Shown here: positions 43,511-52,603 of the stretch, one piece after another
Numbering within the stretch: position 1 is the first letter of the stretch
Layout of the letters: each line of letters opens with the position of its first letter
Position numbers and translations under genes: made by a program
The notes under the pieces: generated by a model
What the model saw: the letters and a program-made list of their open reading frames with translations, nothing else
The model's database searches: none
Told to the model about the DNA's origin: nothing
Assembly (NCBI RefSeq): GCF_006716315.1
Contig: NZ_VFOV01000001.1
Span: 4,906,508 to 4,970,507 of the forward strand
DNA length: 64,000 nucleotides
Reading direction: 5' to 3'
Source of the DNA: Nocardioides albertanoniae
GTDB taxonomy: Bacteria > Actinomycetota > Actinomycetes > Propionibacteriales > Nocardioidaceae

Positions 43511-43942
43511 TCAGTCCTGCACGTAGTAGCGCTTCTCCACGCCGATACGGCCGGTGCCGACGACGTCCACCGACGAGGTGTCACCGGTGACACCTCCGGC
43601 GAATCCGAGGTGATCGTCGCCGAGGCGAGCACCGCGACCGAGAGGACCGCCGGTGTCGTCATGGTGGACCACGCCACCTGCGTTGTGACCGAGCGGCGAC
43701 TCGAGGTGGGCCCGACCACTGCCCACGACCGTCGTCCCGTCCGTCGTCGCCGTCACCGCGGCGTCGCTTCCGAGCGCGGCGCCCCCGACCGTCACCGGAC
43801 CCGCCGGCCCGCGGTCGGGCTGCCGGATCGGCTCATCCCCCTGTGCCGCGTGCGCGCCTCCCGCACCGGCAGCGACGAGACCACCCGCGATGAGGGTTGC
43901 CGCCAGCGACCTGCGAAGTCCCCCGAGAATCTTCGAGCTCAA
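43511..43942 (-). CDS. Small secreted protein of unknown function
   Basis: 143 residues. The signal peptide is LRRSLAATLIAGGLVAAGAGGAHA. The mature part is Gly-, His- and Asp-rich with little predicted structure (PVTVGGAALGSDAAVTAT, GHNAGGVVHHDDTGGPLGRG). No Cys remain, and no family was recognised. Codon bias supports coding on this strand, but the protein is of low complexity. Confidence 0.55.
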   Translation of the reverse strand: MSSKILGGLRRSLAATLIAGGLVAAGAGGAHAAQGDEPIRQPDRGPAGPVTVGGAALGSDAAVTATTDGTTVVGSGRAHLESPLGHNAGGVVHHDDTGGPLGRGARLGDDHLGFAGGVTGDTSSVDVVGTGRIGVEKRYYVQD

Positions 43943-44303
43943 TGCCTTCTCCTGACGTGAGTTGCGTGGCCTGCAGCCAAGCGCTCCCGAGTTCGGCCTG
44001 GATCAGACCCTTCGCTGCTTTTTACGTGCTTCTGAGCAGCGACGTTGCAGTTGGTCGCCGAATACGCCCCAGACGCCTCCGAAGCCCCGAGGGGACTCTG
44101 CTCCTCCACCATCAGGGCTTCGGGCCACGCACGCCCTAGCGGCCAGCCCGGTCACCTCGCGTCCCGCACTCGTCGCAGGGAGGCCGCCGATCAGCGCTTC
44201 GGTCCACTGACGACGCACACGAACAACGTCCCCCGCTCCGCACCACGACCTCGGTGAGGCAGGTCACACGCGACCCTTGCGGACGACCAGGGGCGTCTGC
44301 CAG
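43943..44303. other. Gene-free spacer before the catabolic cluster (361 bp)
   Basis: No convincing gene on either strand; the short open frames have poor codon bias. It includes a GAAGCCC/GGGCTTC inverted pair (44081-44087 and 44115-44121). The cluster promoter probably lies here, with TTGCGG at 44277 as a possible -35. Confidence 0.5.
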
Positions 44304-44317
44304 TGTATGCGTATGCA
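44304..44317. promoter_or_regulatory. LacI-type operator O1
   Basis: TGTATGCGTATGCA is the exact reverse complement of operator O4 at 55137-55150. It shares the core ATRCGYAT with O2 and O3. It overlaps the possible start codons of the first histidinol-dehydrogenase-like gene, so binding would block transcription or initiation. Confidence 0.65.
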
Positions 44318-44318
44318 T

Positions 44319-45635
44319 ATGAACCCCGAAGACAAGCAGCTCATCCCCGGGCCCTTCCACGTCATCAAGGAGCCCCCCGGCCCTGACGCCCCCGCGCAGC
44401 GCGACCCGAAGGTCGCCGCGACGGTCTCGGAGATGCTGTCCACCATCGAGTCCGGCGGCCTGGACGCCGTCCGCAAGTACGCCGAGCAGCTCGACGGATT
44501 CACCGGCGCCGACCTCGAGGTCGGGAAGGCCGAGTTCGCCGCCGCGGCGCGCGACCTGCCGGCCGACCTGCGCGAGGCGCTCGACGCCGGGGCCGACCGG
44601 AGCCGGCGCTTCGCACAGATGCAGCGCGACCGGCTCGTCGACTTCGAGGAGGAGATCCTCCCCGGTCTGGTCTGCGGCCAGCGCCAGGTCCCGGTCGGCG
44701 CGGTCGGCGCCTACCTGCCGGCAGGCCGCTTCCCGCTGCTCGCCAGCGCCTTCATGACCGTGGGCGTCGCCAAGGTCGCCGGCGTCCCGAACATCGTCAG
44801 CTGCACGCCCCCGAGCAACGCCGGCGCCGCGCACCCGGCGGTCCTCTACGCCGCCCGCGCCTCGGGCGCCGAGCGCGTCTTCCAGGTCGGTGGCGTCCAG
44901 GCGCTCGCCGCCATGGCCTTCGGTCTCTTCGACGGCATCCCGCCGGCCGACATGATCGTCGGCGCAGGTAACGCCTACGTTGCCGAGGCCAAGCGCCAGC
45001 TCTACGGCCGCGTCGGCATCGACGTGCTCGCAGGTCCGTCCGAGGTCGCCGTCATCGCCGACGACACCGCGACGACCACGATGGTCGCCGCCGACCTGCT
45101 GGGCCAGGCCGAGCACGGCCCCACGTCGCCGGCCTCCCTGGTCACCACCTCCCGGCGCCTCGCCGAGGAGCTCCCGGCCGAGATCGACCGCCAGCTGGCC
45201 GGGCTCTCGACCCGCAGCGTCGCCGAGCCCGCGTGGCGCGACTACGGCTCGATCTACCTCGCCGAGGACCGCGAGACCGCCGTCGCGATCATGGACCTGC
45301 TCGCGCCCGAGCACCTCGAGGTGCTCACCGACGATCTCGACTGGTACCTGCAGAACCTCACGAACTACGGCTCGTTGTTCCTCGGTGAGTGGTCGACCGT
45401 CGCCTACGCCGACAAGGGCATGTCCGGCACGAACCACGTGCTCCCCACGGGCCGCAACGCCCGTTTCACCGGTGGCCTCTCCGTGGCCGGCTTCCTCAAG
45501 ACGCTCACCTACCAGCGCTCCACGAAGGAGGCCACCGAAGCCCAGGCCCGTCCCGTCGTCACCGTCTCGAACTTCGAGCAGCTCGACGGGCACCGCGACA
45601 GCGCCCAGCTCCGGCTGGACCTGCTCGACGACTGA
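44319..45635 (+). CDS. Histidinol-dehydrogenase-like (HpsN-type) alcohol dehydrogenase 1
   Basis: 438 residues from ATG 44319 (ATG 44307 and 44313 also possible; no ribosome site, maybe leaderless). HisD-fold motifs are PVGAVGAYLPAGRFPLLASA, GPGNAYVAEAKR-like GAGNAYVAEAKR, AGPSEVAVIADDTA and GQAEHGPTSP (zinc Gln/His near 262-266), then APEHLEVLT, GTNHVLPT and the C-terminal GH. Zinc ligands are kept, so activity is likely. No other his genes are near, and the sequence style matches catabolic relatives such as sulfopropanediol dehydrogenase HpsN. It is first in a six-gene operon with an importer and glucosidase. Confidence 0.85.
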   Translation: MNPEDKQLIPGPFHVIKEPPGPDAPAQRDPKVAATVSEMLSTIESGGLDAVRKYAEQLDGFTGADLEVGKAEFAAAARDLPADLREALDAGADRSRRFAQMQRDRLVDFEEEILPGLVCGQRQVPVGAVGAYLPAGRFPLLASAFMTVGVAKVAGVPNIVSCTPPSNAGAAHPAVLYAARASGAERVFQVGGVQALAAMAFGLFDGIPPADMIVGAGNAYVAEAKRQLYGRVGIDVLAGPSEVAVIADDTATTTMVAADLLGQAEHGPTSPASLVTTSRRLAEELPAEIDRQLAGLSTRSVAEPAWRDYGSIYLAEDRETAVAIMDLLAPEHLEVLTDDLDWYLQNLTNYGSLFLGEWSTVAYADKGMSGTNHVLPTGRNARFTGGLSVAGFLKTLTYQRSTKEATEAQARPVVTVSNFEQLDGHRDSAQLRLDLLDD

Positions 45636-45640
45636 CGTCG

Positions 45641-45653
45641 TGCATACGTATCA
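45641..45653. promoter_or_regulatory. LacI-type operator-like site O2
   Basis: TGCATACGTATCA lies in the 38-bp gap between the first dehydrogenase gene and the binding-protein gene. Its core ATACGTAT is a perfect palindrome identical to that of O3. It might allow internal control of the transporter genes. Confidence 0.5.
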
Positions 45654-45673
45654 CTAACCCCCTGGAGACCGTC

Positions 45674-46984
45674 ATGACACGTCACTACATCGTGCTACCG
45701 GCCGTTGCCGCACTCGCGGCGACCGCCGTGCTCGCGTCCGGGTGCTCGGCCGGCAGCCGCGTCGCCTCCGAAGACGCCACCAAGGTCGCGTGCGACATCA
45801 AGACCGACAAGCCCATCACCGCCAACGTCCTCGCCTACAACTCGACGGCGATCGACCCCTACACGAACACGATGGTGCAGAGCTGCACCAAGGGTGACGT
45901 GACCCTCAAGCATCGGCCCATCGACTTCGCGGGCCAGATCCAGAAGACCACGGCGACCCTGGCGGAGGACAGCGGCACCTACGACATCGTCGAGACCTAC
46001 GGGTTCGCCCTCCCCGACCTCGCCGCCCAGAAGAAGCTGGTGCCGCTCGACGGTCTCATCGAGAAGTACTCCGACAAGTACGCCCTCGACGAGATCAACG
46101 CGGACATGACCAACGGCATGTCGTACGACGGCAAGACCTACGCGTTGCCGATGCAGGCGCAGACGTACGTCATGTCCTATCGCAAGGACATCTTCGACAA
46201 GCTCGGCCTGAAGCCGCCGACGACGTTCGAGGAGCTGCGCGCGGTCGCGAAGAAGATCCAGGACTCCGGCGAGGTGAAGTACCCCCTCGCTCTGCCGTGG
46301 CTGGCCAGCAGCGACATCGCGACGGCGTACGACTCGGTGATGGGCAGCCTGGGCGAGAACCTCACCGACCCCAAGGCGAAGACCGCCAACCTCGACTCGC
46401 CGACGTCGATCAAGGCGCTGGAGGAGATGCGGTCGCTGCTGCCCTACATGGACCCGGAGGTCACCACCTTCGACCAGCCGGCGGTCCAGCAGCAGATGTA
46501 CAACGGCTCCGCGGCGATCTCCATCATGTTCTCGGGCCGGATGAACGACCTCACCATGACCTCGAACTCCCAGTACGCCGAGAAGACGGCGTTCGCACCG
46601 CCGCCGGCCGTCGAGAAGGGCGGCACGCTGTTCAACACGCTGTCGATCGACGGCTGGTCGATCCCGGCGAACACCGAGGTCGACGAGGAGGCGCTGTTCC
46701 AGATGATGGCCGCCTCGGTCAGCCCCAAGGCCTCACGCGCGGCAGTGCCGGCCTCCTATCCGGCTCGCGAGGGAATGGTCGACTCGGACAGCAGCCCGTT
46801 CGCCGACGCCTCGAACGAGGCGATCAAGAGCGCGCCTGCGACCGAGCCGTACCCGTGGACCTCGCGGATCAGCATCGCGGTCACCCCGACCATCGCGAAG
46901 ATCATCCTCGGTGAGATCAGCGTCGAGGACGGCGCGGCGAAGATGCAGAGCACCGCGACCAAGATCTTGGCCGACTACCGCTGA
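45674..46984 (+). CDS. Carbohydrate ABC transporter substrate-binding lipoprotein
   Basis: 436 residues from ATG 45674. The signal peptide ends in lipobox ASGCS, so it is lipid-anchored outside. The family 1 (MalE-like) fold is shown by YDIVETYGFALPDLAAQKKLVPLDGLI, YALPMQAQTYVMSYRKDIFDKLGL (split at PMQAQ) and the late TSRISIAVTPTIAKIILGE. It captures a sugar or polyol-type solute for the two permeases that follow. The ligand is unknown; position next to a glucosidase gene suggests a glucoside. Confidence 0.9.
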   Translation: MTRHYIVLPAVAALAATAVLASGCSAGSRVASEDATKVACDIKTDKPITANVLAYNSTAIDPYTNTMVQSCTKGDVTLKHRPIDFAGQIQKTTATLAEDSGTYDIVETYGFALPDLAAQKKLVPLDGLIEKYSDKYALDEINADMTNGMSYDGKTYALPMQAQTYVMSYRKDIFDKLGLKPPTTFEELRAVAKKIQDSGEVKYPLALPWLASSDIATAYDSVMGSLGENLTDPKAKTANLDSPTSIKALEEMRSLLPYMDPEVTTFDQPAVQQQMYNGSAAISIMFSGRMNDLTMTSNSQYAEKTAFAPPPAVEKGGTLFNTLSIDGWSIPANTEVDEEALFQMMAASVSPKASRAAVPASYPAREGMVDSDSSPFADASNEAIKSAPATEPYPWTSRISIAVTPTIAKIILGEISVEDGAAKMQSTATKILADYR

Positions 46985-47046
46985 CCATCGTCTCGTGGGG
47001 CGGCCCACGGCCGTTCGACACTGCACTGAGCAGGTGAGGAGAAACT

Positions 47047-47913
47047 GTGCGACGACGCGACTTCTGGGTGCTGATGGCTCCCAGTCTGGTGGTGATGTTC
47101 GGCCTGCTGGCCTACCCTCTCTACCGCACGATCCGGTGGAGCTTCGAGCGCGTGCAGTACGGCGCGGACGGCACCTGGGTGGGGCTGGACAACTACCGGG
47201 AGGCGCTCAGTGACCCGCGGCTGATCCACGCCACCGTGTTCACCGTCGGGCTGACCCTCGTCGCCAGTCTTCTCCTGGTGGTGCTGGGGTATTGGCTGGC
47301 CTATCTGGTCAACCAGCTGGGCCGGACCAAGCCGATCGTGCTCGGCATCCTGCTGATCTCCTACGTCGTCCCGCAGATCGTCGGTGCGACGATGTTCTCC
47401 TGGTTGTTCAACTCGAACTTCGGCGGGATCGTCAACCACCTGGTCACCGAGATCACGGGCACGGAGATCCTGTGGTTCACCGATCCGTGGGCGAACCGGG
47501 TCGTCATCCTGCTCAACGTGCTCTGGTTCATGCTCCCGTTCGCGATGATGGTGATCATCGCGGGCCTCCAGGGCGTGCCCCACGAGACGATGGAGGCCGC
47601 GCGGATCGACGGAGCGCGCGGCTGGCGCATCCACTGGCACGTCATCGTGCCCAGCATCCGGGGCGTGCTCGGGTTCGTGTGCCTGATCTCCGTGATGGAC
47701 ATCCTGCGGGTCTTCGACGCGCTGATCCCGCTCTCGCCACAAGCGGTCGGGATCGGCAACGAGTCGATCATGCTCTACATCTACAACGTCGCCTTCCACG
47801 ACGGTGGCCAGCAGCTCGGCCTGGGAAGCGCCATCAACGTGCTGCTGATCGTGCTGATCGTGGTCATGCTCTTCCCCTTCATCCGCGACACGGCCCGAGA
47901 GGCGAACCAGTGA
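47047..47913 (+). CDS. Carbohydrate ABC transporter permease, MalF type
   Basis: 288 residues from GTG 47047, with an AGGAG 5 bases before it. About six membrane helices and the EAA loop ETMEAARIDGARGWRIHWHVIVPSI, typical of the MalF/MalG family. Its stop overlaps the start of the next permease by one base. It forms the heterodimeric channel with that protein. No ATPase gene is in the cluster, so a shared MsiK-type ATPase is presumably used. Confidence 0.92.
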   Translation: MRRRDFWVLMAPSLVVMFGLLAYPLYRTIRWSFERVQYGADGTWVGLDNYREALSDPRLIHATVFTVGLTLVASLLLVVLGYWLAYLVNQLGRTKPIVLGILLISYVVPQIVGATMFSWLFNSNFGGIVNHLVTEITGTEILWFTDPWANRVVILLNVLWFMLPFAMMVIIAGLQGVPHETMEAARIDGARGWRIHWHVIVPSIRGVLGFVCLISVMDILRVFDALIPLSPQAVGIGNESIMLYIYNVAFHDGGQQLGLGSAINVLLIVLIVVMLFPFIRDTAREANQ

Positions 47914-48746
47914 TGACCCCGAGCCGACTCCTCACGTCCAAGAAGGTCTTCATCGGCAGCCTGCTCCTCGTCGTCTGCCTGATGATGCTCTCGCCGGTGC
48001 TGTGGACCGCGATCACCGTCTCCAAGCCGACGAACGTCGCCTTCCTCAACCCGCCGACGTTCACCTGGGACCCGAGCTTCCGGGCCTTCGTCGACCTGTG
48101 GGAGACCACGACCTTCCACCAGTACCTCCTCAACACGATCGTGGTCGCCGTCATCAGCACGGTGCTCGCCCTCGTGCTCGGGATCCCGGCTGCGTACGCC
48201 CTCTCCCGGTGTCCGGGCTGGGTGGCCGCGGGGCTGCTGATCCTGGCGCTCGTCTTCCGCGCGCTGCCGCGGTTCTCGGTGCTGCTGCCGATGTATGAGA
48301 TCTCCAAGCAGATCGGGATCTACGACACCAACCTGGCGGTGGCGCTGGCTCTGGTGGCGATCAACCAGCCGTTCAGCATCTGGCTGCTGCGCAACTTCTT
48401 CGCCGCGATCCCGCGCTCGCTCGACGACGCGGCGATGCTGGACGGCTGCTCGCAGTTCCAGGTGCTGCGCAAGGTGATGGTCCCGCTGATGGGGCCCGGC
48501 ATCATCACCGCCGGACTGTTCATCTTCCTCTTCGCCTTCCAGGAGTACCTCACGGCGCTGATCCTCAGCGACGTCAACGCCGGGACCGTGCCGGTCTTCA
48601 TCTCGACCCAGCTGGGTCAGACGCTGCCGCTGCTGCAACAGGCCGGAGCGGCGGCGATGCTGCTCACCTTCCCGGTGATCGCCTTCGCGTTCGTGGCCCA
48701 GAAATACCTCGTGGCCGGTCTCAACGCCGGCTCCGTCAAGGGATGA
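47913..48746 (+). CDS. Carbohydrate ABC transporter permease, MalG type
   Basis: 277 residues from ATG 47913, overlapping the previous stop (TGATG). Six helices and the EAA loop RSLDDAAMLDGCSQFQVLRKVMVPLM. VSKPTNVAFLNPPTFTWDPS follows the first helix as in MalG-type proteins. It pairs with the upstream permease. The next gene starts in its stop codon (ATGA), so the operon continues. Confidence 0.92.
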   Translation: MTPSRLLTSKKVFIGSLLLVVCLMMLSPVLWTAITVSKPTNVAFLNPPTFTWDPSFRAFVDLWETTTFHQYLLNTIVVAVISTVLALVLGIPAAYALSRCPGWVAAGLLILALVFRALPRFSVLLPMYEISKQIGIYDTNLAVALALVAINQPFSIWLLRNFFAAIPRSLDDAAMLDGCSQFQVLRKVMVPLMGPGIITAGLFIFLFAFQEYLTALILSDVNAGTVPVFISTQLGQTLPLLQQAGAAAMLLTFPVIAFAFVAQKYLVAGLNAGSVKG

Positions 48747-49444
48747 CGGCGGCCGCCGAGCGGGAACCCCTGGTCCTGCTGCCCGGCATGGGGTGCTCAC
48801 CCCGGCTGTGGGCAGGGGTCCGGGCCGCTCTCCCGACCCACGAGACACTCGTCGAAGAGATCGACGACCCGGACCTCGACGCCTGCGTGGCCACGCTGCT
48901 CGGCACCCTCCCCGACCGGTTCGCGCTCGCCGGCCTGAGCCTGGGCGGGATCGTCGCGATGGCCCTGGTCCGGTCAGCACCGGAACGGGTCACCCGGCTG
49001 TGCCTGATGGACACGAACGCCCGGCCCCCGACCGACGCCCAGCGCACGGCCTGGGACCAGCAGATCGCGACTCTCTCGGCAGGCGGCTCGGCCGCCGAGC
49101 TGCAGTCCGGCCTGCTCGAGGTGCTGCTGGGTCCGGCGGCCGACGAGGACGCCGCCACCGAGACGCTGCTGATGGCCGAGGAGGTCGGTGCGGAGAGGTA
49201 CGTCCGGCAGCTCCGGCTCCAGGGCACTCGGCGTGACGAGCGCCCCGGGCTGGTCGAGGTCCGGGTGCCGACGCTGGTGGTGGCCGGATCCGACGACGCG
49301 CTCTGCGGGCTGGACCGTCACCAGGAGATCCACGACCTCGTGCCCGGATCCCGGCTCGAGGTCCTGCCCGACACCGGCCACCTCTCCCCGCTGGAGCGGC
49401 CGGCACAGATCGCGACGATCCTCGAGGAGTGGCTCGACTCATGA
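48743..49444 (+). CDS. Alpha/beta hydrolase
   Basis: 233 residues from ATG 48743, overlapping the permease stop. The nucleophile elbow is GLSLGG (Ser near 67); LVVAGSDDALC supplies the acid Asp and DTGHLSPLERP the His, so the triad is complete. No signal peptide is present, so it acts in the cytosol. It may open an ester or lactone made during breakdown of the imported compound; a lactonase role would fit a sugar-oxidising pathway but is inference. Confidence 0.87.
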   Translation: MTAAAEREPLVLLPGMGCSPRLWAGVRAALPTHETLVEEIDDPDLDACVATLLGTLPDRFALAGLSLGGIVAMALVRSAPERVTRLCLMDTNARPPTDAQRTAWDQQIATLSAGGSAAELQSGLLEVLLGPAADEDAATETLLMAEEVGAERYVRQLRLQGTRRDERPGLVEVRVPTLVVAGSDDALCGLDRHQEIHDLVPGSRLEVLPDTGHLSPLERPAQIATILEEWLDS

Positions 49445-51084
49445 GCGGCACGGAGTGGTGGCGTACGGCCGTCGTCTATCAGGTCTACCTACGCTCGTTC
49501 GCCGACGGGAACGGCGACGGCATCGGCGACATCGCGGGCCTGCGGGACCGGTTGCCCTACCTGCGCGACCTCGGTGTGGACGCGATCTGGATCAACCCGT
49601 GGTATCGCTCGCCGCAGGCCGACGCGGGCTACGACGTCGCCGACTACCGCGAGATCGAACCGGCGTACGGCACCCTCGGCGAGGCCGAGGCGATGCTGTC
49701 GGAGGCTCACGCCGCCGGCCTCCGTGTGCTCCTCGACATCGTGCCGAACCACACCTCCTCGGAGCACCCGTGGTTCCGGGCCGCGCTGGCCGGCGACGAG
49801 GACGCCCGGCGTCGCTACGTCATCCGCCCGGGCCGGGGCCACCACGGCGAGGAGCCGCCCAACAACTGGCAGAGCCTGTTCGGCGGGCCGGCCTGGACGC
49901 GGATGCCGTCCCGTCCGGGCGCGGAGACGACCGAGTGGTATCTCCACCTGTTCGCTCCCGAGCAGCCCGACCTCGCCTGGGACGACGCCGACGTGGTCGC
50001 CGACTTCGAGGACGTGCTCGCCTTCTGGTTCGACCGCGGGGTCGACGGCTTCCGCATCGACGTGGCGCACGGTCTCGCGAAGCACCCCGACCTGCCCGAC
50101 GGCGGCGACTTCCCGCCCGGCGACTACCGGCACCCGGCCTGGGACCAGGAGGCGGTGCATCCGATCTACCGCGGCTGGCGGGCCGTCGCCGACCGCTACC
50201 CCGACCGGGTCTTCGTCGCCGAGGCCTGGGTCGCCGACAACGAGCGTCTCGCTCGCTACCTGCGGCCCGACGAGCTCCACACGGCGTTCCAGTTCGACTT
50301 CCTGCACGCGCCGTTCCGGGCCGACGTGCTGCGCCCGACGATCGAGAGCGCGCTCTCCGCGGCGGCCGCGGTCGGTGCACCGAGCACCTGGGTGCTCTCG
50401 AACCACGACGTCGTACGCCACGTGACCCGCTTCGCGCGCCACCAGCCCGACCACGCCGTCGCGAGCACGTGGGAGCAGGAGCGCTGGCTCGCCGAGGCTG
50501 CCGATCTCGAGGTCGGCACGCGCCGGGCACGGGCGGCGGCGCTGGTGACCCTCGGGCTGCCGGGCACCGCCTACCTCTACCAGGGCGAGGAGCTCGGGCT
50601 TCCCGAGGTCGAGGACATCCCCGACGCGGACCGTCGGGACCCGATCTGGTCCCAGTCGGGCGGCACCCGGCCCGGGCGGGACGGCTGCCGGATCCCGCTC
50701 CCGTGGTCGGGAGTGACGCCGCCGTACGGATTCAGCCCGCCCGGGACCACCGACCGCACCTGGCTGCCGATGCCGAAGGATTGGGACGCCCTCACCGTCG
50801 AGGCGCAGCAGGGCGAGCCGGACTCGATGCTCGAGCTCCACCGCCGTGCGATCGCGCTCCGGAGGCACCGGCTGACGGGCTCTGCCTCGTTCGCGTGGCT
50901 GCCCGCACCCGAGGGGGTCCTGGCGTTCGCCCGCGGCCCTGTCCAGGTGTGGCTCAACACCTCCGCCGACCCGGTCGACCTGCCGGCCGGCGCCGAGGAG
51001 ATGCTTCGGTCCTCGGGCACGGCGGGCCGCCTGGGCCCGGACGAAGCCGTGTGGCTCCGCCCGGGCTCGGACGGCGAGAGCTGA
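49441..51084 (+). CDS. GH13 alpha-glucosidase (oligo-1,6-glucosidase / AglA-like)
   Basis: 547 residues from ATG 49441, overlapping the previous stop. GH13 regions are DIVPNH, GFRIDVAHG (nucleophile Asp near 204), VAEAWV (acid/base Glu near 260) and SNHD (near 323); all catalytic residues are present. WWRTAVVYQVYLRSFADGNG at the start is typical of intracellular alpha-glucosidases. No signal peptide. It would split an alpha-glucosyl bond in the imported solute, releasing glucose and an aglycone for the dehydrogenases. It ends 4 bp from the convergent aldolase gene. Confidence 0.92.
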   Translation: MSGTEWWRTAVVYQVYLRSFADGNGDGIGDIAGLRDRLPYLRDLGVDAIWINPWYRSPQADAGYDVADYREIEPAYGTLGEAEAMLSEAHAAGLRVLLDIVPNHTSSEHPWFRAALAGDEDARRRYVIRPGRGHHGEEPPNNWQSLFGGPAWTRMPSRPGAETTEWYLHLFAPEQPDLAWDDADVVADFEDVLAFWFDRGVDGFRIDVAHGLAKHPDLPDGGDFPPGDYRHPAWDQEAVHPIYRGWRAVADRYPDRVFVAEAWVADNERLARYLRPDELHTAFQFDFLHAPFRADVLRPTIESALSAAAAVGAPSTWVLSNHDVVRHVTRFARHQPDHAVASTWEQERWLAEAADLEVGTRRARAAALVTLGLPGTAYLYQGEELGLPEVEDIPDADRRDPIWSQSGGTRPGRDGCRIPLPWSGVTPPYGFSPPGTTDRTWLPMPKDWDALTVEAQQGEPDSMLELHRRAIALRRHRLTGSASFAWLPAPEGVLAFARGPVQVWLNTSADPVDLPAGAEEMLRSSGTAGRLGPDEAVWLRPGSDGES

Positions 51085-51088
51085 CGAG

Positions 51089-51826
51089 CTAGGGGATCCG
51101 CAGCCCCTGAAGGGTGCTCATCACGGCGGCCGCGATGTTGTGGACCACCAGCTGGGCACCGTCGTCGTGGGCGGCGACGCCGGCCTGCGGCGTACCGACG
51201 ATGTCGGCGCGGATCTTGCCCTGTCGCTCCGCCGCGGCGGCAACGGCAGCGAGGGACTCCGCGACGCTCGGGTCGCCGGGCCCCGAGGAGGCGCCCAGGT
51301 CGGCGACGCCGACCAGATAGCCGTCGACGCCGTCGACGGCCAGGATCTCCTCGGCATTGCGTACGCCGCGAGGTGACTCGATCATCACGATGACCAGCGT
51401 CTCCGCCGACATCCGGGAGCGATGCGCCTCCGCGTCGGCGGTGCCGAACCCGCCCGCCCGCGGGTAGGTGGCGAAACCGCGACGACCCCGGGGTGGGTAG
51501 TGTGCGCTCGCGACCACCTGGCGAGCCTGCTCGGCGTCGTCGACGTGCGGGACCACGATGCCCTGGGCGCCCTGGTCGAGCGCGCGGAGGACGAGCCCGT
51601 CCTCGCGCTCGCCGGTGCGCACCAGGACACCGACGCCGTGCGCCTCCGCGAACGCGATGTGCTGCCGCAGCGGGACGACGTCGGGCGGACCGTGCTCGCA
51701 GTCGATGACGACGAAGTCCAGCCCCGCGACCCCGATCATGTCGACCAGGTCCTCGCACGGCATGCGTACGATGCCGCCGACCAGCTGCTCCCCGGCCTCG
51801 AGCCGGCCCCGGAGCGCCGCGCTCAT
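51089..51826 (-). CDS. HpcH/HpaI family aldolase
   Basis: 245 residues from ATG 51826. The family pattern is clear: GGIVRMPCEDLVDMIGVAGLD, VVIDCEHGPPD (base and metal region), VLVRTGEREDGLVLRALDQGAQGIVVPHV, ARQVVASAHYPPRGRRGF and IVMIESPRGVRNAEEI (metal Glu). Members cleave 2-keto-3-deoxy or 4-hydroxy-2-oxo acids to pyruvate plus an aldehyde using a divalent metal. Its start overlaps the SDR stop (ATGA), so it is the last gene of a three-gene unit with the second dehydrogenase. Confidence 0.9.
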   Translation of the reverse strand: MSAALRGRLEAGEQLVGGIVRMPCEDLVDMIGVAGLDFVVIDCEHGPPDVVPLRQHIAFAEAHGVGVLVRTGEREDGLVLRALDQGAQGIVVPHVDDAEQARQVVASAHYPPRGRRGFATYPRAGGFGTADAEAHRSRMSAETLVIVMIESPRGVRNAEEILAVDGVDGYLVGVADLGASSGPGDPSVAESLAAVAAAAERQGKIRADIVGTPQAGVAAHDDGAQLVVHNIAAAVMSTLQGLRIP

Positions 51827-52593
51827 GCGACCATCCCGGCCGACAGGTCGATGTCGGCACCGGTCATGCCGCGCATGCCCAGCAGGCACACGAGCGCACG
51901 GCCGACCTCGTCCTCGGTCACCATCCGGCCCATCGCGGCGCGTCCGACGAAGGCCGCGCGGGCCTCGTCGTAGCTCGTGCCGGTGCGTTCCGCCTCCAGG
52001 GTGAAGTTGCGGTGCATCCGCTCGCTGTCGACCGGCCCCGGGGAGAGCGCGTTGACGCGTACGCCCGACCCGCCCGTCTCGAAGGCCAGCGTCGAGGTCA
52101 GCCCGAGCACGGCCATCTTCGAGGCGGCGTACGGTGTCCGGCGCTCCAGCGGACGCTTGCCCGAGACCGAGGCGAGGTTGACGATGTCGCCCTCACCGCG
52201 CGCCAGCATCGCGGGCAGGAACGCGCGGCACATCAGGTAGGTGCCCCGCACGTTGACCGCGAAGACGTCGTCCCACTCCTGCGGCCTCACCTCGGTCAGC
52301 GGGGCGACCGGACCGGGCACGCCGGCGTTGTTGACCAGCACGGAGACCTCGGCCGACGCCAGCCGGTCGGCGAGCCGGGCCACCGAGTCGGGATCGGCGA
52401 CGTCGCACGTCTCCGCGCGGGCCGCCGGACCGATCGCCGCGGCGGTCACCCGGAGCGGTTCGGCCCGCCGGCCGACCAGGACGACGGCGGCACCGGCGCC
52501 CACCAGGTGCCGCGCCATCGCGGCGCCCAGTCCGGTGCCACCGCCGGTCACGATCGCGGTCCGGCCGGCGATCTCAGGCATGCTCGAGCTCAT
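51823..52593 (-). CDS. Short-chain dehydrogenase/reductase
   Basis: 256 residues from ATG 52593 (ATG 52581 possible). It has the NAD(P) motif TGGGTGLG, NNAGVPGP, the catalytic Ser in VNLASVSGKR and YAASK (Tyr and Lys). The C-terminal NALSPGPVDSERMH and DIDLSAGMVA are typical. It oxidises or reduces a secondary alcohol or keto group, probably of a pathway intermediate. It is translationally coupled to the aldolase and lies 10 bp after the second HisD-like gene. Confidence 0.92.
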   Translation of the reverse strand: MSSSMPEIAGRTAIVTGGGTGLGAAMARHLVGAGAAVVLVGRRAEPLRVTAAAIGPAARAETCDVADPDSVARLADRLASAEVSVLVNNAGVPGPVAPLTEVRPQEWDDVFAVNVRGTYLMCRAFLPAMLARGEGDIVNLASVSGKRPLERRTPYAASKMAVLGLTSTLAFETGGSGVRVNALSPGPVDSERMHRNFTLEAERTGTSYDEARAAFVGRAAMGRMVTEDEVGRALVCLLGMRGMTGADIDLSAGMVA

Positions 52594-52603
52594 CGCCACC
52601 TGC

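Noticed and set aside
43897..44257. Several small plus-strand open frames before the cluster
   Set aside because: They overlap one another in different frames, have poor codon bias and lack ribosome sites.
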